From Ensifer sp. Root278 (GTDB lineage: Bacteria; Pseudomonadota; Alphaproteobacteria; Rhizobiales; Rhizobiaceae), in assembly GCF_001429285.1 (NCBI RefSeq), contig NZ_LMJJ01000002.1, forward strand, positions 123,233 to 187,232: a DNA stretch of 64,000 nucleotides, in the 5' to 3' direction. Positions 7,523 through 17,246 of the stretch are shown here, piece after piece; within the stretch, counting starts at the first letter, position 1; each line of letters begins with the position of its first letter. The notes beneath the pieces were generated by a model, which did not search any database, was not told the origin of the DNA, and saw only the letters and a list, made by a program, of their open reading frames with translations. A program made the translations under genes and the position numbers.

Positions 7523-10500
7523 GCCGCCGCTTCCACTTCAATCGGCAACGTAAACGTGAAGATTGCGCCACTCGGTTCATTATTTTGCACCCACAGTCGC
7601 CCCCCGTGCGACTCAATGATCGAACGACAAATTGCCAGGCCCATCCCCATTCCATTCACTTTCGTCGTAAAGAAGGCTTCGAAAATTCGTTCAGGAAACG
7701 CGACACCCATGCCACGGTCACTGACCTCGGTCGCAACAAAATCACCAACGCGATGGACCCTGACGCTAACAACGCGGTCGCGAACAGCGGCGTCCATCGC
7801 GTCCATACCGTTACGAATGAGGTTCACCAGAACCTGCTGGATCTGCACCTGGTCGACGACAACATTCGGGAGGGCTCGCTCGATATCGAGCTCGACCCGG
7901 ACGCGACGGCGCATGGCCTCCTCTGTGATGAGATGAACTGCTTCGGCAATCACGTTCACAAGATCGGTATTACTCTGCGGCTCGACGCGCTGTCTGAACA
8001 GGGCGCGGATGCGGCTGACGACCTCCGCCGCAGAGTTGGCGTCACGGATGATGCGTTCGGCTGTGATCTTTGCCCGATCGAGATTGGGTGGTTCGGCCAG
8101 CAGCCAACGGTGACAGGCGTTGGAGTTGGCCACGATCGCTGCCAATGGTTGGTTCACCTCATGGGCAATTGATGCGGAAAGCTCAGCCAGGCTCGCCGAC
8201 TGGCTGGCTCTGGAAAGCCTCTCTTGCGCAAGACGCAATTCGTCCTGCGCCTGAACCTCGCCATCGATATCAAGGCAAATCACGTTCCACTGGATGATGG
8301 CGCCCTCCAGATTGCGCATGGCAGCCGCTCTGGTCTCGACCCACCGATACTCGCCGTCAAACCGCCGCAGACGGTGTTTGCGCGCATAAGGTTCACCCGT
8401 GGCCAGGGAATGCGCATACTTCTCCTTGACCCCTGCAACATCGTCGGGATGCACCCCTGCATCAAGCGTTGCGTCCAGCCGAGACTTCCCGGTTCCGTCC
8501 AGATCTTCAAGATTATACCCGAGAAATTCCCGCAACTGCTGGCTGCGATAGACCGGCTCGCCGTTTGGCGCGGCGCAGTCGATCATCGCCGGCAATGTCT
8601 CGACCAGTTGCCAAAGCGATCGCTCGCGTTCGCGCAGCGCTTCCTCGACCCGCAATTGATCGTCGATATCATGTGACAGCCCGTACCATTGCACGATCTT
8701 TCCACTGTCGTCGCGCAGGGGTTCTGCATTGCTTTCAACCCAGCGATAGACGTCATCCGAGCGGCGCAGCCGAAACCTTTTCGAGAAGTTTTCGCCGGTG
8801 GCGATAGATCGGTTCAGTGCGTCCTCAAGACCGGATGCATCGTCCGGGTGGACGGCTCCTCTGAAGATGGCCGCCAGCCGGCGCGGGTCCGGCTGATCGG
8901 AACTCGCTGCATCCAGACCCAGAAAGCACATCAGCCGCTTATTGAAAAATGTTGGCTCGCCCTGACGGTTCAGGCGCCAAAGCAGGCTGGGAACGATATC
9001 GACGAGCTGTAGGAGTTCTCTTTCGCGGTCGCGCAACGCGTTCTGTGCACGCATCTCATCATCGATGTCGATCGAGATCGCATACCAATTTGCAATTCCC
9101 CCCTCCGGGTCGATCAGCGGCGCCGCACGCCCGTCGACCCAACGGTAGACGCCGTCCGAGCGGCGCAAGCGGTACTTCATTCCGTAAGATTCGCCTGTCG
9201 CAACGGAATGGCGGACCGCTTCCAGGAGGCGCGCGGAGTCGTCCGGATGCACGAGCATTTCCATCGCCGTCGTCAGACGGCTGCCAGCCGGTGTTTCCAA
9301 CTGTGCGAGATCTTTCCACCCATAGAAATCAAGCAGGCGCTTGTTGAAAAAGGTCGGTTCGCCGTTGGGCCCCAGTCGGCGGATGTGAACCGGGACCATG
9401 TCGACAAGCTGCGAGAGTTCGAGCTCTCGGCCACGCAACGCCTCAACGGTCTTCTTGTAAACATCGATGTCGAGCGCGATGCCGAACCAGCCCACGATGC
9501 GGCCTCGGGCGTCGCGGGCGGCCCGGGCGGCAGTCCTGGCCCAGACATAACTTCCAGATACGCGGCGGAAGCGAAACTCGACGTTGAAGTCATCCCCCGT
9601 TTCGAGGCAACGATTCCATGCCGCTGCGGTCCGCTCGTAATCGTCCGGATGCAGCAATTGCTTCCAGGCCGTGTGACCTTCGTCAACGGAAACGTTCAGT
9701 TGTTCCGCAGTGACGCCGAGCGAGTTCTGCGCAAATGGATGCAGGTAAATCCAGCGTCCGCGCGCATCGAAAGCCCAGCCGTTGCCGAATATGCTCTCGA
9801 CAGCTCTCGCAGACCGCAATGGTTCTGGCTCACCAGCGGTATCGGACGCCGTAACCATACGAGGCTCGCGATCCGTCACCAACTCGTCGATGTCGACGCT
9901 GACGCTGTACCCCGGCTCGGCACGGGTTTCCGTCCACCTATACTTGCCGTCGGGCTGTCGCTGTCTGTGCCTGGTGACCTGGGGAACACCCGTCCAGAAC
10001 GCACGCGCGGCCGCATGCGCCGCTGCAGTTCGATCGTCGGGGTGAATTGCGCTCAATGAGCTTGGCAATTCCTGTACGGCCGCCTCCGCCGTATCGGCAA
10101 AACGAGCGGCCGCGTCAGACGTTTCGATGTCGATTATGGCGCCGTACCAGCCAAGGATACGATCATCACCATCGCGCAAGGGCTGAGCAGACGTGCGGCT
10201 CCAACCGTAAGCGCCGCTTTTGCGCAGAGTTCGATGCTCGATATTGAAGTGCTCGCCCGATTCAAGGCACCAGTGCCAGAGCGCCATTGACCGTCCGTAA
10301 TCGTCCGGATGGATCATTCTCCTCCAGCCGAGAGGACCACCATCCGACTGTGAGCTGAACTCCTCAAGCGTCAGGGCCAGCCGCGACAGCACCGCAGGGC
10401 TGACGCAAACGATCTCACCGGCCGGGTTCGCAGCCCAAGCGTTGCCGACCACACTTTCGATGATCCGCACCGCCTGCATTGCTTCCAGCCCGATTTCGTC

Positions 10501-10524
10501 AGGTGTGTCGAACGCTTTCGTCAT
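7519..10524 (-). CDS. Soluble multi-PAS sensor histidine kinase
   Basis: About 1001 residues. Five full PAS/PAC repeats and one truncated one can be counted; each PAC ends in a motif such as VGWFGIALDID, WYAISIDIDD or WYGLSHDIDD. They are followed by the H-box ELSASIAHEVNQPLAAIV (phospho-acceptor His) at roughly residue 785 and a HATPase with NLIRNGMDAM, DRGMGV and GMGMGLAICRSIIESHGG. No transmembrane segment is visible, so it is probably cytoplasmic. The start at 10524 was preferred because AGGAG lies just upstream; 10569 is the alternative. The stop overlaps the next gene's start. The sensed signal is unknown. Confidence 0.93.
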   Translation of the reverse strand: MTKAFDTPDEIGLEAMQAVRIIESVVGNAWAANPAGEIVCVSPAVLSRLALTLEEFSSQSDGGPLGWRRMIHPDDYGRSMALWHWCLESGEHFNIEHRTLRKSGAYGWSRTSAQPLRDGDDRILGWYGAIIDIETSDAAARFADTAEAAVQELPSSLSAIHPDDRTAAAHAAARAFWTGVPQVTRHRQRQPDGKYRWTETRAEPGYSVSVDIDELVTDREPRMVTASDTAGEPEPLRSARAVESIFGNGWAFDARGRWIYLHPFAQNSLGVTAEQLNVSVDEGHTAWKQLLHPDDYERTAAAWNRCLETGDDFNVEFRFRRVSGSYVWARTAARAARDARGRIVGWFGIALDIDVYKKTVEALRGRELELSQLVDMVPVHIRRLGPNGEPTFFNKRLLDFYGWKDLAQLETPAGSRLTTAMEMLVHPDDSARLLEAVRHSVATGESYGMKYRLRRSDGVYRWVDGRAAPLIDPEGGIANWYAISIDIDDEMRAQNALRDRERELLQLVDIVPSLLWRLNRQGEPTFFNKRLMCFLGLDAASSDQPDPRRLAAIFRGAVHPDDASGLEDALNRSIATGENFSKRFRLRRSDDVYRWVESNAEPLRDDSGKIVQWYGLSHDIDDQLRVEEALRERERSLWQLVETLPAMIDCAAPNGEPVYRSQQLREFLGYNLEDLDGTGKSRLDATLDAGVHPDDVAGVKEKYAHSLATGEPYARKHRLRRFDGEYRWVETRAAAMRNLEGAIIQWNVICLDIDGEVQAQDELRLAQERLSRASQSASLAELSASIAHEVNQPLAAIVANSNACHRWLLAEPPNLDRAKITAERIIRDANSAAEVVSRIRALFRQRVEPQSNTDLVNVIAEAVHLITEEAMRRRVRVELDIERALPNVVVDQVQIQQVLVNLIRNGMDAMDAAVRDRVVSVRVHRVGDFVATEVSDRGMGVAFPERIFEAFFTTKVNGMGMGLAICRSIIESHGGRLWVQNNEPSGAIFTFTLPIEVEAAA

Positions 10525-11126
10525 TGCCTTCTCCTGCAGGACGAGGAAGCCACTATCAGCGCTCTGCATAGCAGTCGTTCTCGATATCCGGACTGCGCGA
10601 ACTAGCCGCCCATCCTATTCTCGCCGCGTCTCCCCTGCATCCTATGGAAATCTATGACAACTCGCCGTGTATTCTAAGCTGTACCTCCGCATAGGCGAAG
10701 AGTAACTCTCGGCCTCGTCTGGCAGCTCGACCTGGACGGCAAGACGGTTCCCTAATGCACTGCAGCCAGGCCGATAGATGGTTGCTTCGGCACAAACGGG
10801 ACTATCGTCTCGTCGCGAGACCGGCAGATGAGCCAGCCTTCGTCAAGATAGCCTTGTCACCACCCGTAAGGCATGGTTCCGATCGACCGGCGCACCTGCC
10901 GATCGCCGCGACGTCTCGAAGCGCTCGGTCGAGGTTCTGCGTGAAACCGCAGGGCAGAGCGCTGACAATCCCCGCAGGCATCATGGACTTCCATAGGCTG
11001 CGGCATGGCTGTGATTGCGATAGGATCAAGGGAAACGGGTGAATGGTTCGTCCCATCCGAATGCGTTTATACTGCCTTGGTAGGGCCTACTGCGCCCAGG
11101 CTTTCTCTGTCCGATCGGAGCAGCCG
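10525..11126. promoter_or_regulatory. Divergent intergenic region between the two sensor kinases
   Basis: Roughly 600 bases without a credible gene separate the divergently transcribed kinases, so both promoters should lie here. I could not pick out a confident sigma-70 pair or operator. Confidence 0.4.
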
Positions 11127-14100
11127 ATGGAATCAGCTTCTAGAGTTGGCGACAGCCATTCAGAGACAGTCAGCCAGCCTATTCAGGGGCGCGAGCGAAC
11201 GTCGCCAGGGCCCGCGGCGAGCGCGTTGCCGCGCGCGCCCACCGACCGACCGTCCCTCGGGCCTGCTTCACAGTGGCGGCAGTTTCGATCAAGCCGCCCA
11301 CAGCTGTTGCATCTGGTCGCGTTCTTCGCAGCCTACGTGCTGGGCTGCGGATTCGCGAATGTGCTCGCTATCGTCCCGGGCATCACCGTCTCGATCTGGC
11401 CTCCCGGCGGCGTATTTATGGCGACACTCATCCTCACCTCTCCCTACAGTTGGCCATGGTGGATCGTCAGCGGTTGCCTTGCCGAGATGTTTGCCCAGCT
11501 TGTCTGGTTTCACAGCCCAATTCCCGCAGGATTTTTGATCTTCGTCGGCAACGCGCTCTGCGCTTCCGTGGGTGCGATGCTCGTAAGCAGCGCCATAGGT
11601 CGCCCCATCCGACTGGAAACCCTCCAGCAGGTCCTGGTTTTCGTCATATTGGGGGCGGGAGTAGCACCACTCGCAAGCGCGACCGTCGGGAGCGCAACCC
11701 TTGCCTGGTTCGGCGTGAAATCCCAGACATTCGCGTCCGTGTGGCCACTGTTCTGGATTGGAGATGCGACAGGCATCTTGCTGGTAGCACCATTGGTGCT
11801 GGTCCTCGTCCGCTCCTGGCGCGGAGGGTCAAATCCATCTGTCGAACGCTGGACGGAGGCTGCCGTTCTCTGCCTCATCTTCCTGGGCGTTGCCGCCCTT
11901 TCCTTGAGTGCTCGCTTCTTCCCCTCTCCCTATATCATTTTGCCGTTTCTGCTTTGGGCCTCCGCACGATTCGAATTCCGAGGTGCCGCCGTCGCCTTGA
12001 CGCTCCTGACGCTGATTACGATGGCGCTCACGATATCCGGAGACAGCCAGTTTATCGGTGATGCCGGATCGCAAAGGCAACAGCAGGTCATGCTGCAGCT
12101 CTTCCTCGTCATTTCCGCATTCTCGGCGCTTGTCGTCGCAGCCATTTCCAGGCAGCACCAACTGGCACTCGCCACCGCTCGTCAAAGCGAACTCCGGCTG
12201 CAACGCTTGATCGACGCCGTTCCGGCTCTCATTTGGAGCGCCACGCCTGACGGAACGCCGAGCTACCTCAACAAGTGGGCCACCGACACGACCGGGCTGG
12301 CGCTGACGGATCTGGTTGCGGCCAACGGAAGACGATCCTTGACGGACATTCACCCGGATGACCGCACTGCCACCGATGAGGCGCTGAAACGCGCCTTCGA
12401 GGCGGGCACGACCTTTGCGGGCAGATATCGTCAGCGGCGCGCAAATGGTCCCCATCGATGGGTCGAGAGCCGGGCTGCGCCCATGCGTGACGAGGCCGGA
12501 ACGATCTTGCAATGGTATGGCGTTTCCGTCGACATCGAAGACGCAGTAAGCGCGCAGGCAGCACTGCGCGAACGGGAGCAGGAGCTGCTGCACCTTGTGA
12601 ACATGGTGCCAAGTCACGTTTGGCGCTTGACCCCCGATGGCGAGCCGACCTTCTTCAACAAACGCATGGTCGACTTTCTCGGCTTGGACATTTGTGACAC
12701 GGACAAACCGGGAAAAACCCGACTGGCAGCCATGGTCGAAGCCTCCGTGCATCCCGCCGAGGCAGGTGCATTCGTTGACCTGCTTCGACATTGCCTCGAA
12801 ACCGGTGAAGACTTTGCTATGCGGTATCGCCTGCGCCGGGCCGATGGCGTCTTTCGCTGGATGTCGAGCCGGGCAGAGCCAATGCGGGATCAATCAGGGC
12901 GGATCGTTCAGTGGTACGGCATTTGCCATGACATCGATGATCTGACCCACGCCGAGGACGCATTGCGCCGTAGTCAGAGGCAGCTTCAACTGATGATCGA
13001 CGCAGTGCCGGTCCGCATCTGGAGCGCGATGCCATCGACCGGCTCAGTCTACTTCAACAAACAGTTCCGAGACCGTTTCCGCTCGGTTGTCGCAAGCTTC
13101 GAAGCGCACGGGGAGCAGAGTATCGAAAGTCTGCTTCAGAAGCTGATCCATCCGGACGACGCTTCGGCCGTCGGGGACACGCTGCAAAGATGTTTCGAGA
13201 CCGGCAGTAGCGCGACGTTGCGCTTTCGTTGGCTTGAAATTGAAAGCGGATATCGCTGGGTGGAATGCCGGGTCGAACCTCGTCGCAATCATGAAGGAGA
13301 GATCGAGGAGTGGTATGGCGTTTCGCTTGATATCGACGATCAGATGCGGGCTCAAAACGCATTGCACGATCGCGAGCGCGAGCTGTCCCTGCTCGTAGAC
13401 ATGCTGCCGGCCTTCATCGCTCGCCAGACCGCCAGCGGAGAACTGAGCTTTCTGAACAAGCGGTTGGTGGACTTCCTCGGATTCGATGCCATCGACGTGA
13501 ACAAGCCGGGCATGCCCCGCGCGGGCGCGATGATGCGTTCTGTCGTCCATCCAGACGATATTGCCTCCGTGCGTGAGAACGCCACGCACGGCCTCTCCAC
13601 CGGTGAACCATTCTCCAACAGATATCGCATGCTGCGCGCCGACGGCGCATACCGCTGGGTGGATGGACGCTGCGAGCCATTGCGCGATCAAAGCGGGACG
13701 ATCGTGCAGTGGTATGCCGTTGCCATCGATGTCGACGACGAAGTGCGCGTCCAACAACGGCTATTCGATCGGGAACGCGAACTCTCGCAGCTGGTCGATA
13801 TGGTGCCCAGCCCACTCTGGCGGTTAAACACGGATGGGGAACCGGTCTTCTTCAGCAAGAGCCTGATTGAATTCCTGGGCCACGACGTGAAGGACTATCA
13901 GGGGACCGGCAGCGTTCTCGCCGCTGCCATAACGGCCGCGCTTCACCCGGATGACGCAGCGAAGATGGATGCCACGCTTAGAGAGGCTTTCGTCACTGGC
14001 GAGAGCTTCTCCTTAAACTACCGGCTACGCCGCGCCGATGGCGTCTATCGCTGGATGTCGGGCCGCGGCGCCCCCTTGCGGGACGCCACCGGTCAGATCC

Positions 14101-15275
14101 TGCAATGGTTCGGCATTTGTCACGACATCGACGATCAGCTCCGTGTAGAACAGGTCTTGCGCGAGCGTGAGCGCTCGCTTCGACAGCTCATTGAAACCTT
14201 GCCTGCGATGGTCGAATGCACCGACCCGAACGGTGATCCTGTCTACCGCAGCGAACAGCTTCGCGAGTATCTGGGGTACAAGTTGGAAGCGCCGGACGCC
14301 TCGGGCGAAGCAAGGCCGTCGGGCGCGCTTGGTGCTGCCGTCCATCCCGACGATATACCTCAGGTCCATGAGAGCTGCGGCCATGCCTTGTCGACCGGCA
14401 CGCCCTATGCACAGAAGCATCGACTTCGTCGGTCGGACGGAGAGTATCGCTGGGTGGAAACCCGAGCAGCGCCTATGAGGGACGCAGAGGGGCTGGTCGT
14501 CCAGTGGAACGTCATTTGCATCGACATAGACAGCGAAGTTCGGGCCCAGGAAGATTTGCGGGCTGCGCGCGACGGTCTCGCGCGTGCGTCTCAAGCCGCT
14601 AGCCTTGCCGAACTTTCCGCCTCGATCGCCCATGAGGTGAACCAGCCGTTGGCAGCGATCGTGACAAATTCCCATGCGTGCCAACGCTGGCTATCTGCTG
14701 ATCCGCCAAACCTTGAGCGAGCGCAAAGGACGGTGGAACGCATTACTCGCGATGCAAACGCCGCCGCAGACGTCGTGAGCCGCATCCGTGCATTGTTCAC
14801 AAGGTCGGTTGAACCTGGGATGAGCACAACGGTGGACGGAGTCATTGCCGAAGTGCGCAGCCTTATGGCCGAGGAAGCCATGCGGCGCCGCGTCCGCATA
14901 CAGGTCGATGTCGAAGGTGACCTGTCTCCGGTCGCCATGGATCGCGTCCAGCTTCAACAGATACTGGTCAACCTAATCCGAAACGGCATAGAGGCGATGG
15001 CATTCACTGCGGATCTGCGAATGGTCAGCCTGCATGCGTCGCGTATCGATGACATGATCCGCATCGCTGTCAGCGATTGGGGCGCTGGGGTCCAAAACCC
15101 CGACAGGATTTTCGAACCGTTCTTCACCACCAAGAACGACGGCATGGGCATGGGATTGGCGATCTGCCGTTCGATCGTCGAGTCTCACGGCGGACGTCTG
15201 TGGGCAGAAAAAAACGCCCCTCAGGGATCGACGTTTGTTTTCACATTGCCGATCGAAACCAACCCAACGACATGA
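11127..15275 (+). CDS. Membrane sensor histidine kinase: MASE1, six PAS, HisKA, HATPase
   Basis: About 1382 residues. Residues ~60-350 are strongly hydrophobic with eight or so membrane segments and MASE1-type motifs (SIWPPGGVF, FWIGDATGILLVAPL). Six PAS/PAC repeats follow, each opening with a motif like LVDMVPSPLWRLNTDGEP and closing like WYGVSVDIED. The kinase core has H-box ELSASIAHEVNQPLAAIV and a HATPase with NLIRNGIEAM and GMGMGLAICRSIVESHGG. The start at 11127 has GGAG upstream; the in-frame ATG at 11043 does not. The cytoplasmic part is closely similar to the kinase at 7519-10524, indicating duplication. It has no receiver of its own. Confidence 0.93.
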   Translation: MESASRVGDSHSETVSQPIQGRERTSPGPAASALPRAPTDRPSLGPASQWRQFRSSRPQLLHLVAFFAAYVLGCGFANVLAIVPGITVSIWPPGGVFMATLILTSPYSWPWWIVSGCLAEMFAQLVWFHSPIPAGFLIFVGNALCASVGAMLVSSAIGRPIRLETLQQVLVFVILGAGVAPLASATVGSATLAWFGVKSQTFASVWPLFWIGDATGILLVAPLVLVLVRSWRGGSNPSVERWTEAAVLCLIFLGVAALSLSARFFPSPYIILPFLLWASARFEFRGAAVALTLLTLITMALTISGDSQFIGDAGSQRQQQVMLQLFLVISAFSALVVAAISRQHQLALATARQSELRLQRLIDAVPALIWSATPDGTPSYLNKWATDTTGLALTDLVAANGRRSLTDIHPDDRTATDEALKRAFEAGTTFAGRYRQRRANGPHRWVESRAAPMRDEAGTILQWYGVSVDIEDAVSAQAALREREQELLHLVNMVPSHVWRLTPDGEPTFFNKRMVDFLGLDICDTDKPGKTRLAAMVEASVHPAEAGAFVDLLRHCLETGEDFAMRYRLRRADGVFRWMSSRAEPMRDQSGRIVQWYGICHDIDDLTHAEDALRRSQRQLQLMIDAVPVRIWSAMPSTGSVYFNKQFRDRFRSVVASFEAHGEQSIESLLQKLIHPDDASAVGDTLQRCFETGSSATLRFRWLEIESGYRWVECRVEPRRNHEGEIEEWYGVSLDIDDQMRAQNALHDRERELSLLVDMLPAFIARQTASGELSFLNKRLVDFLGFDAIDVNKPGMPRAGAMMRSVVHPDDIASVRENATHGLSTGEPFSNRYRMLRADGAYRWVDGRCEPLRDQSGTIVQWYAVAIDVDDEVRVQQRLFDRERELSQLVDMVPSPLWRLNTDGEPVFFSKSLIEFLGHDVKDYQGTGSVLAAAITAALHPDDAAKMDATLREAFVTGESFSLNYRLRRADGVYRWMSGRGAPLRDATGQILQWFGICHDIDDQLRVEQVLRERERSLRQLIETLPAMVECTDPNGDPVYRSEQLREYLGYKLEAPDASGEARPSGALGAAVHPDDIPQVHESCGHALSTGTPYAQKHRLRRSDGEYRWVETRAAPMRDAEGLVVQWNVICIDIDSEVRAQEDLRAARDGLARASQAASLAELSASIAHEVNQPLAAIVTNSHACQRWLSADPPNLERAQRTVERITRDANAAADVVSRIRALFTRSVEPGMSTTVDGVIAEVRSLMAEEAMRRRVRIQVDVEGDLSPVAMDRVQLQQILVNLIRNGIEAMAFTADLRMVSLHASRIDDMIRIAVSDWGAGVQNPDRIFEPFFTTKNDGMGMGLAICRSIVESHGGRLWAEKNAPQGSTFVFTLPIETNPTT

Positions 15276-15652
15276 CGATTGCCTCACAAGGCTGCGTGCA
15301 AAAAATCACGCTGTTAGTCTTCATCTCCGACTGCCGTTAGCGTCGGATGCCGCTCAGCCAGCGGTAAGGAGTGTCCAACACAGGGCGGGTAGCAGCCAAG
15401 GCGATCGTCGTGTCCTGATCTGAGATAGCGCTGCGTGCGAGGAGCGTCCCCCGCTCTCGTTGTCAATGATGTGGTTCGCAAGACTACCGGCCATCTGTTC
15501 TAGTGTGAACGCAGGTCAACTTTCATCGCGTGCACTCCAAAGGCAGTCCGTCTTCTTTCGACCCCCCGCCGCTGACGGGCCTTCGCTCCGGCCGGAAAGG
15601 CTGGTGGAGTCACTTCCCAAGAGCATACGTTCCCCCGAGGCGAGTTACCCGA
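15276..15652. other. Gap without recognisable gene
   Basis: Short frames only; no motif, RNA gene or repeat recognised. Confidence 0.4.
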
Positions 15653-16108
15653 CTACTCGTCTTTGCTGGAAAGCAATTCGTCGAGCTGCTCCAGCTGTTC
15701 CGGCAATGCGGCCGCCGAGCCCTGCAGTGCTTCCTCAAGCGCCTCCGCGGACGGATAGACTTCGTAAAACGTCAGCAGCGTCTTTCCGCCCTGGTCCTCG
15801 AAAGTCACGGTCGTGACCGCGCCCTCTTCGCCCTCGTCGTTGGTCCAGACGATGCGCTCGTTTTGCACCACCTCGAGATACTTGCCGTAGAAGGCCATGG
15901 TGTCCGAACCACCGACGCCGAATACCAGCCGGTATTTGCCGCCGGTACGGACGTCCATATCGCACGATACGAGCGAAACGCCGGATGCCGATTTTGGCAC
16001 CCACCAGCGCTGGAACAGCTCGGGCTGGCTGACGAGTTCGCGATCTCCTCTGCGCTCGACTGACATGCGGTTCTGCTCACCACCTGGACTGTTAACTTGC
16101 TGATTCAT
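15653..16108 (-). CDS. SRPBCC/AHSA1-domain protein with internal deletion
   Basis: A 151-residue START-like protein: PELFQRWWVPKS, MDVRTGGKYRLVF, ERIVWTNDEGEEG and a C-terminal LEQLDELL helix are typical of the AHSA1 subgroup usually encoded with an ArsR repressor. The segment between RELV and SQPELF lacks about 17 residues that normally form the first long strand and helix (the ..TRxFxAPxxxVFxAW.. region). This looks like an in-frame deletion. The start at 16108 follows AAAGGAGGG and overlaps the end of the ArsR gene. The fold may be destabilised, so function is doubtful. Confidence 0.82.
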   Translation of the reverse strand: MNQQVNSPGGEQNRMSVERRGDRELVSQPELFQRWWVPKSASGVSLVSCDMDVRTGGKYRLVFGVGGSDTMAFYGKYLEVVQNERIVWTNDEGEEGAVTTVTFEDQGGKTLLTFYEVYPSAEALEEALQGSAAALPEQLEQLDELLSSKDE

Positions 16109-16448
16109 CGCTTCCCTCCTTTTGCATTTCGCTGATGATTTCGTCCAATGCTTCGAAGCGGGCCTCGAAGAGCTTGCGATGCGCCTCGATCCACTCGGCC
16201 TCCGCCTTGAGGCCGCGTTTCCCAAGTTTGCAGGTTCTCACCCGTCCGACCTTCTGCGTGACGACGAGCCCCGCCCGCTCGAGAACCTGGATGTGCTTCT
16301 TCATGCCGGTCAGTGTCATCTGGAACTTATCCGCGAGACTGGTGATCGACGCGTCCCCTTGCCCAAGCTGATCGATGATCCCGCGGCGGGTCGCATCGGA
16401 CAGCGCCGCGAAAGAGAGATCGAGGGGAGGACTTACATACTGAACCAT
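16092..16448 (-). CDS. ArsR-family transcriptional regulator
   Basis: The 118-residue winged-helix protein starts LDLSFAALSDATRRGIIDQL and contains the recognition region SITSLADKFQMTLTGMKKHI followed by VLERAGLVVTQKVGRVRTC. This is the metal-independent ArsR/SmtB-like subgroup that is typically paired with a SRPBCC protein, as here (17-base overlap). It probably represses its own operon through the dyad that overlaps its start codon. No metal-binding cysteine motif is present. Confidence 0.92.
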   Translation of the reverse strand: MVQYVSPPLDLSFAALSDATRRGIIDQLGQGDASITSLADKFQMTLTGMKKHIQVLERAGLVVTQKVGRVRTCKLGKRGLKAEAEWIEAHRKLFEARFEALDEIISEMQKEGSDESAS

Positions 16449-16458
16449 ATAGTTCAGT
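16439..16458. promoter_or_regulatory. Perfect inverted repeat at the arsR-type start (operator)
   Basis: ACTGAAC, six bases, GTTCAGT: two perfect 7-base arms. The spacer contains the ATG of the regulator (16448-16446 on the minus strand), so a bound repressor would block translation start or early transcription. Autoregulation is inferred. Confidence 0.6.
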
Positions 16459-17246
16459 GATTAGCGTGCTCGCGCAGGAAGCGCAAGCGTCCCAAACTTT
16501 CCCTGCCGTAGACCGGTCATTCGAGGTCATGCATAGGCGCCGGAAGCAAAAATTGTCTGCAGCGGGCCAAGCGGACATTCGAGTCGCTGATGAACGAATG
16601 TCAGCTTTCAGCGCCTGCTCCCCGAAAGCAGTCCGCCAACTAACGGCTCCAATTGCGACGCTCGGATCACACTGGCCAAGTATCAGCTCCTGACGCTCCC
16701 CGGGCGTTCAGATCAGGGATAGCAACGCGAACTCTCCACTCGACGACCGGAAGCCGGCAGACGGATGTCTCCTATCCCTCGCCTTGAACCAAGTCGAACG
16801 CTCGACCCTGCCTAGCGGGCTCCGGTAACGTTCATCGGGACCGGTGCCACGCTCAACCAAGTGGCGAGCCGTCACCACGATATCTCGGCAGCCGATCGCT
16901 GACATCGGGGTGCTTTACAACAAGGGCGCAATGCATAGCCTATCAACCCCTTTGTCTCGCGGCGCGGCCTTGTTTCTAACGCTATCCGACACCCCAAAGC
17001 CGGGGATTTCATCGATCTCGGCGGCCGATCATGACGTCTCAAACCCCAATATCGAGAGTACCGGTCGCCCGCAGCGTTGGATCGCTGGCGAGCGAATGGA
17101 GTTGCAACGACTCAGGTCACAAGTCGGGAGCGGCTTTCTACCGGATGGACATTAGTTCTAAAACCGACAACTAATTGGCGCGGTTCAGGAGCGCTTTCGC
17201 ATTTGCTTGTCAGGCGATACTGTATTTTCTTGGCGGAGGGGCAAGC
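16459..17246. other. Long gap without recognisable gene
   Basis: Nearly 800 bases without a coding signal I can support. Around 16570-16640 there is degenerate rhizobial intergenic sequence (ACATTCG...GAATGT and CGAAAGC-like segments), similar in flavour to 33940-34030. The promoter of the cyclase at 17247 must be in the right-hand part. Confidence 0.35.

Noticed and set aside
11829..12893. 354-codon minus-strand frame within the MASE1 kinase
   Set aside because: Shadow of the PAS-coding strand; no domain resemblance.
16560..16640. Dispersed intergenic repeat shared with 33940-34030
   Set aside because: Only loosely similar by eye (ACATTCG, GAAAGC and CAGACTGTC-like pieces); not strong enough to call a repeat family.
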